A stretch of DNA of 64,000 nucleotides from Neocallimastix lanati (nom. inval.) (taxonomy: Eukaryota > Neocallimastigomycota > Neocallimastigomycetes > Neocallimastigales > Neocallimastigaceae): contig JACVTC010000089.1 in the NCBI GenBank assembly GCA_016946835.1, forward strand, positions 692,501 to 756,500. The letters run 5' to 3'. Position 1 is the first letter of the stretch. Each line of letters starts with the position of its first letter. Both the position numbers and the translations under genes were made by a program. Shown one piece after another: positions 49,931 through 64,000 of the stretch. The notes below the pieces were generated by a model. That model worked only from the letters and a program-made list of their open reading frames with translations. It had not been told where the DNA came from and did no database searches.

Positions 49931-50003
49931 TTTTATTTTATTTTATTTTATAATGTACTTTTCACCTACATGTACTTTTTATAATAAAATTAATAAATTT
50001 ATA

Positions 50004-50023
50004 GAAGTGTATTCTCTTCCCTG

Positions 50024-50062
<39 letters not shown>
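50004..50062 (+). mobile_element. Hairpin plus poly(A) tail element, copy 2
   Basis: gaagtgtattctcttccctg followed by tct and a long A-tract, identical to the insert at 48441. It is on the same strand as the LINE relic and about 600 bp beyond its last recognisable coding fragment, so it could be that element's own 3' end. No clear target duplication. Confidence 0.6.
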
Positions 50063-50063
<1 letters not shown>

Positions 50064-50109
50064 AAACTTATTTTTATTCTATATTACATGAGAACTTTTA
50101 TGATTAATT

Positions 50110-50158
<49 letters not shown>

Positions 50159-50228
50159 TATTATTATTTTTTATTTTATTTAAAAAATGTAATGCATAAA
50201 TATATAATTATTTATTTGATAAAGAACT

Positions 50229-50264
50229 GGAAGTGTATTCTCTTCCTTGTCTAAAAAAAAAAAA
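50229..50264 (+). mobile_element. Hairpin plus poly(A) tail element, copy 3
   Basis: ggaagtgtattctcttcctt, then gtct and about 12 A; one base different from the copy at 48441. The stem ggaag/cttcc is intact. Flanking duplication not evident. Confidence 0.6.
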
Positions 50265-50357
50265 TGCATTTTTAATATATCTCAATAAATTTAGAATACA
50301 TTTTTTCATTTATATCTTTAATATTTTAATATTTTGAAAGTTAACAAATAAAGCAAT

Positions 50358-50387
50358 TGAAATATATTCTCTTTCTAATCTAAAAAA
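50358..50387 (+). mobile_element. Diverged tail-element copy 4
   Basis: tgaaatatattctctttcta then atct and a short A run; it matches the 24-base tail at most positions, but two of the five stem pairs are lost. An older copy. Confidence 0.45.
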
Positions 50388-50389
50388 TG

Positions 50390-50502
50390 AAAAGATTTTT
50401 TTCATTACTTTCATTATATTTTTTTTATATAAATTTTTCTATATAGTAATTTTATTTTATTTTTTAACATTTTAAACATTTTTCTTTTTTATCTCTAATG
50501 TA

Positions 50503-50536
<34 letters not shown>

Positions 50537-51209
50537 TTTTTGAATTTGTGTATTTAATTAATAATAAATAAAAGGATGAAACACATTTTTCTCATAATTA
50601 TATATATTTTAAAAATTTATAAATATATAAAATAATATAAAATAAAATAAATAGATAAACTGTGAAGTAATATAAAATAGTAAAGTATTAATAAGAATAA
50701 AATAAAATAAATAGTAGAAATATAAATATAAAGTACAGATTGAATAAAAAAAAATAAAATAAAAATAATTCAATTTATTATGTGATAATTTAAAATAATT
50801 TTATTTATATATAATGAATAGAATAAACAATATTAAAATAACGAAATAATTTAATAAAATAATGAAATTTTTTATGACAATATTTTATAATAAATTGTGT
50901 AATATATAATTATTTTTTAAATAATTAAGTGTTTTTCTTAAATTTAATAACCAATAAAAATTAAGGTCAGAAATTTTCAAAAATTTTATGCCATTTTTTT
51001 TATAGTATAATTTTTAATAGGTATAATAATTGTAATATAAAAGCTCATTAGTTTTCCTTTACTTTATTTTTTATTATTTTATATAACATAACTTTTTTTA
51101 TATTATTATATATATAAAATTATTCTTTTAAAATATAAATGAAAAAATAATAAATTATTTTTAGTTAATACATATATTTTTATATTTCGTTAAAGGGTAA
51201 AAAATTAAA
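50390..51209. other. Intergenic AT-rich DNA upstream of the F-box gene
   Basis: No gene or recognisable promoter element. AT dinucleotide and T-tracts near 50503-50540. Confidence 0.55.
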
Positions 51210-56760
<5,551 letters not shown>

Positions 56761-58261
56761 ATAATACTAAAATACTAAATAAAGAAAATGAAGATTAAGA
56801 AAAACTGAAAAATAAAAATATCAATTTTCTATCAATCCTTTCTTTTTATGCACATTTTTGATATCATTTGATAATTATAAAATCAAAATTTTAATTTTTA
56901 CTATCATTTCATACAATTTTTTTATTATCTTTTTAATTTATTTATATTTATTTACAGATTTATTCATTTATTATTACTATTATTATTAATATAGTCATAA
57001 TTATTTTTTTTTATATAAATTTTTGTTATCGAAATAATAAAAGTTTCATAATTCATTTTTTTGAATTAATGAAAATATTTTATTATAATAAATTTAGGAA
57101 AGATGTGGCAGCTTAATGTAATCATAATAATTATTTGATTTAATTAATAGTAGATAAAGATTGCAATGAATTTTTTATTGCAATAGTTATTTACATGGTT
57201 AATTTTATTTTATAATTATTATTGATATTTTATAAATATAATATATATATAATATTATTAAATATATAAATAAATAAAAAAAAGTACATATACTTTAATA
57301 AATAGTATATATCAAATAAAACTTTTTTTTTTTTATTATTATTATTATTTTATTTTTTCAGATAGAGAATAAAGATATTAAAGTAAATAATATTTTAGTA
57401 TTTATTATATTTATATTGTATAATTGCACAGTTAAATTTTTAAATTTGTACTCTGATATATTATAGATTATAATCATAAATCGATAATTTATTTAATGAA
57501 AACTCTAGAGCTGATGATGCTTAACATATTTATAAAATTAGTGATGCTTATTTATTTATAATATTCGAAATATATATTAAAATAACAATAATTTATTCAA
57601 TTACAAGAAAATTTGAAATTATTTATAAAATATAAATTTTTTCTGAATTTCTGAATAGGAAGTTACTCCTCTTCAGATTGATTATAAATTCCAGGTATTT
57701 AATTAATCGTTCTATTGATAATTTAAAAATGTTTATTTCTATTCTGATAGTTATTCCTTTATTAAAATTGATTCAATTATAGTTTTTTTTTTATTCCTAA
57801 AATCTAAAATATTATTATTAAAATGGAAGAGATATAGCATTCCTAAACAGGCTATTATAAAACACTATAAATAGAATAGTAACTTATAATTCAATTAGTT
57901 ATAAATAAAATTTTGTTAACTTTATATAAATAGTATAGATTTGAATTTTTATACTTAAGTAAAAGTTATTAGTAATATCTAGTATTAATAAATAAAATAA
58001 AAAATTTGATTATAATATATCTCTAATATTTGTATAACATAATTATAAAATATTTATTACAAATTCTTATTAAAAAGTTTACAATGATTCAAATAAATAA
58101 ATTAAAAAATTTTGAATATTTAATATATTATAATGTATTATAATATATTATTGTATTATTATATTAATTGATTTTAATTAAATATAATATATATATAAAT
58201 TTATATTTTAAAATATTTTTAATTGTTGTGAAATCTGCTTTCTTAATAAATTTAAAATATA
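56761..58261. other. Intergenic AT-rich DNA between F-box and MAD2 genes
   Basis: No coding frame. One stretch near 57650-57800 is slightly less AT-rich, but nothing could be assigned. Confidence 0.55.
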
Positions 58262-59945
<1,684 letters not shown>

Positions 59946-60237
59946 TTTTATTTATTAATATGTTTATTGTCTTCTAATTTATTGTAAAATATATATGAAA
60001 TATGTAAATTTACTAATATATATATTTTTTAAGAAATCTTACTAATATAATTAAATTTTTATTCATGCATCTATATTATTCTAATTATAAATATTCAAAT
60101 ACATCTCGATTATTAATAATTATTCAATCATAACATTCATAAAATAAAATTTTGAAATAATTTATTCTTATAAATATAATTATACAATTATCATTATTTA
60201 ATAATACATATTCAAATGTATATAAATAATATACATT

Positions 60238-60277
<40 letters not shown>

Positions 60278-60539
60278 ATTTATTAATTTTTAAAAGCAAA
60301 TAAAACGTTTTATTAATTAAAGTTTTATTTATTAGAAAATTTATGTAATTTCACTCATTTTAAAGTTAATGAATTATTTACAAGTATTTATACTAAATGT
60401 GGCTAATAATGAATACAACGAGAATTTGGAATACAATGATTTAAAAAGAAAAATATATAAAGATAATTAAACAGCGAAATAAAATCTAATTAATTTATTT
60501 GAATGTCTTTAACACATATTTAATATTACACATGATTTA
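59946..60539. other. Intergenic AT-rich DNA after MAD2
   Basis: AT-rich with an A-tract of about 37 nt near 60239. No feature seen. Confidence 0.6.
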
Positions 60540-62310
60540 GTTTTAATTATTTCATTTAACATTCAGCTTTAGACCAGCATGTTTGTTCGTCAAAGAAATG
60601 GTCTATAAACTTGGTCATTTTTTGGTCAATTGAAATCTTTGGTTAATGGATCAGCTAACATTTTTTTCAGTGTTGATATATTCTAAATTTATTTTGTTGT
60701 TTTTTATGTTATCCTTGTTGAAATAGAATTTTATTTCTCTTTGTTTAAATTTAATTTAACTCTCCATTTTCTATAATCGTTTTACTGGCTAAGTTGTCTG
60801 TGAAAATTTTTATTGGTTTATTAATATTAAATAATTCCATTATAATATTTCTAATCTATAATACTTTCTTCATACATTCTGAAGTAGCTATGTATTCTGC
60901 TTCGGCGGTAGAAGTAGCTACAACCGTTTGTTTTTCAGATTGCAAGCAGATGGGATCCCTATTCATTGTAATGATATATCCTGAAGTAGATTTCCGATCC
61001 TTTGGGTTACCCGCGAAATCAAAATTGGCGTTTGCTACTATTTCCCCTTGTCCTTTATATGTTATTTCATAATTTTTTGAATAGTTTAAATATTTTAATA
61101 TGTTTATTACCATCTTTCAGTCTGCTAAAGAATGATTTTCAGAATTTCTTGCTACTCTTCCAACAGTAAACGTGATGTCTGGGCTGGCAAGTACATCTTG
61201 AGTACTAGATAAGTAATCTTACGGAGCTTTTATGGATAGTTTTCTCAAAATTTTCATCATTTTTACTTGACCTTGTCACTGTCAAGCATGGAGGTCTTGA
61301 TTTTCTTATATTTATAATTTTAAATTCTTGTAATAAATCATTTATTAGTTGATCTTAAGAAATTGTACAATTTGAATTTTTTATTTTTGATATTGATTCC
61401 TATAATATAATCAGCAGGGTTGCATTTTGAAACTCTAAATTTTTTCTTTATTTCATGATCTGTTTGATTAATATATTTATTTATTCCTGTTATTAATAAA
61501 TCATTAACATATACTCCAATAATGCAAACAGCTTTTCCTTCATTCCTTTTTGCAAAAATACTTGCCTCAAAACGAAGTTTCGTAAAGTTATTATTTATGA
61601 GGAAATTGGAAAAGTGAATGTTTCACTGAGGTCCTGATTGTTATAGACCGTATAGAGCTTTCTTGAGTAGTCAGTAGCCTTTACCAAAGTTTTTATCACC
61701 AGATGGTATAGTAACATAAATATCCTTGCTGAGAGATGCATTTATATATGAGGCTTTATGACAAGCTATATCAGATTTCATTTAAACTTTAAAGTTAAGG
61801 CTATAATAAGCTTAAGTTAAGGCTATCGAAGCTAAGGGTAGGGGAATATATTAAAATGTAATCATTACCCTTCTTTTATGTAAATCCACGAGCTATTAGT
61901 TGGGATTTGTATTTGAGGATATTATCTTTACCATCCCTTTTGATAATATAAATCCATTTTGTGAAAATAGGTTTTACTTCCTGTTGTAAATTCTTAACAA
62001 ATTTCATAATTTTGTTATGATATAGATTTTTTAATTCAGAATCTATAGATTTAAATCATTTATTTTTTGTTTTTGCTATGAACGGCCTGTTTATAAGTTA
62101 ATTGAATATTGTCAATAATATTGTTGATATATAGTTCAACATTTTCATTAGAGTTTTTAGACTTCTTATTGATAATAGAAAGCATAGGACTAACAGGTCT
62201 TTTAGTAATTTCATTAAAAGAAGGCTTTACTTTCTTGTTGAATGAAGTTGTGAAATCGTCTAATTTACGTTTTAAAGATGAATTATTAATTATATTAGTA
62301 TTCTTTTGAT
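60540..62310 (-). pseudogene. Decayed Ty1/copia pol (RT and RNase H)
   Basis: Read on the minus strand from 62310. A region like SFNEITKRPVSPML precedes KWIYIIKRDGKDNILKYKSQ (about 61960-61895), the start of copia RT. DIYVTIPSGDKNFGKGY then KKALYGL follow (about 61720-61645), and IGVYVNDLLITGINKY (about 61520-61470), where the catalytic YVDD is YVND. Next come FAGNPKDRKSTSGYIITMN and VVATSTAEAEYIATSECMK (61030-60870), typical copia RNase H, then NIIMELFNI and LADPLTK at about 60645. Stops and frameshifts lie between the blocks, and the RT Asp-to-Asn change removes a catalytic residue. No LTRs recognised. Only the RNase H part is still open (60856-61113). Confidence 0.8.
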
Positions 62311-62319
62311 TAATATCTT

Positions 62320-63479
62320 TTATTACAATAAATATATTAAAATATATTTTATGATATAATCATATGACTTAAATTTACATTTTACATTTATCATAAATAA
62401 TGACGGGAGTATTGATATGCGGGACTTTTATGTGCAATAATTTATAAGCAGTGGGTTTTAAATAATGGTAGTTTAGTAAGTTTTATTAATAAAATTATAA
62501 TATTCGTACAATTAAAATAATAATTCTAATTCCTAAAATTTTACAAGAGAGTTCTCTATTTCTAATATAAATAATCTAATCTATTTATAAGAAATATGTA
62601 ATATATTAATTATATATTCTAATGTATAGAACTATATAAATTTTATATGAAATAAAGTATTATAATTATTATAATTATAATAATACATATTGAAATAAAA
62701 TAAAATAAAATAATTATTATCAAAAAGATATAAATTAATATTTAATAATTATTATTAAATATACAAATAACTACACATATTTGTTTTATATCAGTATTGC
62801 ATTTCGACATAATTTATGTATAATCATTTATTCACGTATTACAATGTGGCTTATAAAAATAAAATAATAGGATAGGGTTAAATTTATTTATTTTTTTTTT
62901 TTTTTATAATTTTAATAACATTTACAGTAAAAAAAAAAAAATAAATAATATAAAGTAAAATAAAAAAAATAAAAAAAAAAATAAATAAATAAATAAAAAC
63001 TAAAAAAAAATAAATAAAAACTAAAAAAAAATAAATAAAAAATAAATAAAAAATAAATAATAATGTAAAATAAAATATAAAAAAAATAAATAATAAAGTA
63101 AAATATAAAACATAAAAAAATAAATAATAAAGTGAAATAAAAAATAAAAAAAAAAAAATAAATAATAATGTAAAATAAAATATAAAAAAAATAAACAATA
63201 AAGTAAAATATAAAACATAAAAAAAAAAAAAAATGAAGAAAAATAAATAAAAAATAAATAAAAAATAAAAAAAAAATAAATAATAAAGTAAAATAAAAAA
63301 TAAAAAAATAAAAAAAAATAAAAAAAATAAAAAATAAAAAATAAAAAAAATAAATAATAAAGTAAAATAATAAAAAAAAAAAAAAGAATAAAGTAAAATA
63401 TAAGATTAAAAAAATAGATTAAAACAAAAAAATTTAAAAAATAAAAAATAAAACTTTTAATTTAAAATATTTATAATAA
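62320..63479. other. Low-complexity DNA with one TGCATTTCG motif
   Basis: 62797-62875 holds ttgcatttcgacataattta and, 40 bp later, acaatgtggcttataaaaa, the paired words of the MITE-like elements at 21.6-22.1 kb. From 62885 to 63470 the DNA is an A-rich tandem array of (aaataaa)-type words with repeated aataaagtaaaataaaa units; its minus-strand Phe/Tyr frames are artefacts. Confidence 0.6.
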
Positions 63480-64000
63480 ATGGACGATAAATTAGAAATA
63501 AGTGAAACTAATAAAGAAAAAAACCAAATCATTGTAAACAGAAAATATAAATTTAATTTATGGTATATAACGAATAATACAAAAGTATTCAAATGTACTG
63601 AATATAAAACAGTTAAAAAATGTAAATCTTATATTATTCTAAATGATAATAATAATGTAATAAAATATAAAAACAAGCATACTCATCCAGGAAAAGAATA
63701 TGATGCATCTGTATCAATAGTAAAACATAAAATGAAAAATGAAATTAAAAAAACCTCAATCCCATTTGATATAAATCCAAAACATATATATATTGAAATA
63801 TCTGAAGAAATTGGATTGATATGCCCTGAATATAGTTCAATTAAATCCCAAATATCAAGAAAGATATATATAAAAAAAACAACTACCTCCTGATATATCA
63901 AAATTTAATGAAATTCCAGATGAACCTGAATATTATATAAACGAAAGAGATGAAAATTTTATGATATTCAAAAATTCTAATATTATAATTTTTCAATCAC
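63480..64000 (+). CDS. FLYWCH/MULE-transposase-like protein, partial, frameshifted
   Basis: The first frame runs 63480-63893 (137 residues). Residues 22-75 fit a FLYWCH-type zinc finger: a Tyr-Lys-Phe start, LWYITNNTKVFKC, KKCKSYIILNDN, then KNKHTHPGK (Cys-Cys-His-His spacing). After ISRKIYIKK the frame hits TCCTGA, but the sequence continues in another frame as LPPDISKFNEIPDEPEYYIN then FMIFKNSNIIIFQ to the window end. The second part resembles the linker to a MULE-type transposase core. The switch lies in an A8 run at 63872-63879, so either a 1-nt indel, an assembly error or an unrecognised intron is responsible. The remainder lies beyond the window. Domesticated gene or transposon cannot be decided. 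Confidence 0.6.

Noticed and set aside
62884-63218. Phe/Tyr/Leu-rich minus-strand ORFs resembling membrane proteins
   Set aside because: Produced by A-rich aaataaa tandem words; no start context or conserved pattern.

Overview
The window looks like nuclear DNA from a very AT-rich fungus, most likely an anaerobic gut fungus (Neocallimastigomycota). This is inferred from four things: extreme AT content with long A/T homopolymers and AAT/AAC trinucleotide arrays; small AT-rich spliceosomal introns with gtaagt-like donors and tag/aag acceptors; poly-Asn runs in proteins; and the gene mix (PHO80/PCL-type cyclins, a class C receptor with a bacterial-type solute-binding ectodomain, a huge plant-type LRR protein, MAD2). 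No database search was possible, so the organism call is an inference.

Layout. 1-10.2 kb: gene-poor AT-rich DNA with microsatellites and one compound tandem array. 10.2-20.7 kb: two convergent paralogous PHO80/PCL-like cyclin genes (+ at 10187-11866, - at 18694-20694) separated by a decayed LINE (about 13.1-15.45 kb) full of A-tracts. 20.7-29.4 kb: relic territory with MITE-like inverted repeats sharing a TGCATTTCG end motif, a degenerate Ty1/copia gag/protease fragment, and one copy of a 200-260 bp dispersed repeat. 29.4-32.6 kb: a three-exon gene for a receptor with signal peptide, solute-binding domain and seven transmembrane helices. 34.4-36.0 kb: a train of consecutive inverted repeats beginning with a perfect 79-bp foldback. 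36.7 kb: the second copy of the dispersed repeat.

39.8-47.6 kb: a 19-exon gene for a secreted LRR protein of about 2030 residues, mostly one LRR per 72-nt phase-2 exon, with two complete LRR ectodomains and a long repetitive tail. 48.1-50.4 kb: a second LINE relic broken by a tiny retro-insertion with a 15-bp target-site duplication, and several copies of the same hairpin plus poly(A) tail. 51.2-56.8 kb: a roughly 14-exon F-box-like gene. 58.26-59.95 kb: a seven-exon MAD2 gene (HORMA domain, spindle checkpoint) with 16- and 26-nt microexons. 60.5-62.3 kb: a decayed copia pol on the minus strand. 63.48 kb to the end: a partial FLYWCH/MULE-transposase-like ORF with an apparent frameshift.

The protein genes are not an operon or pathway. 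They are independent eukaryotic genes: two cyclins and MAD2 touch the cell cycle, and the receptor and LRR protein are probably surface or secreted. Exon coordinates were deduced by hand from splice signals and reading-frame continuity. Every joined model keeps frame from start to stop, but all need transcript confirmation. The most unusual structure is the serial palindrome tract at 34.4-35.6 kb. I cannot claim a proven new system.
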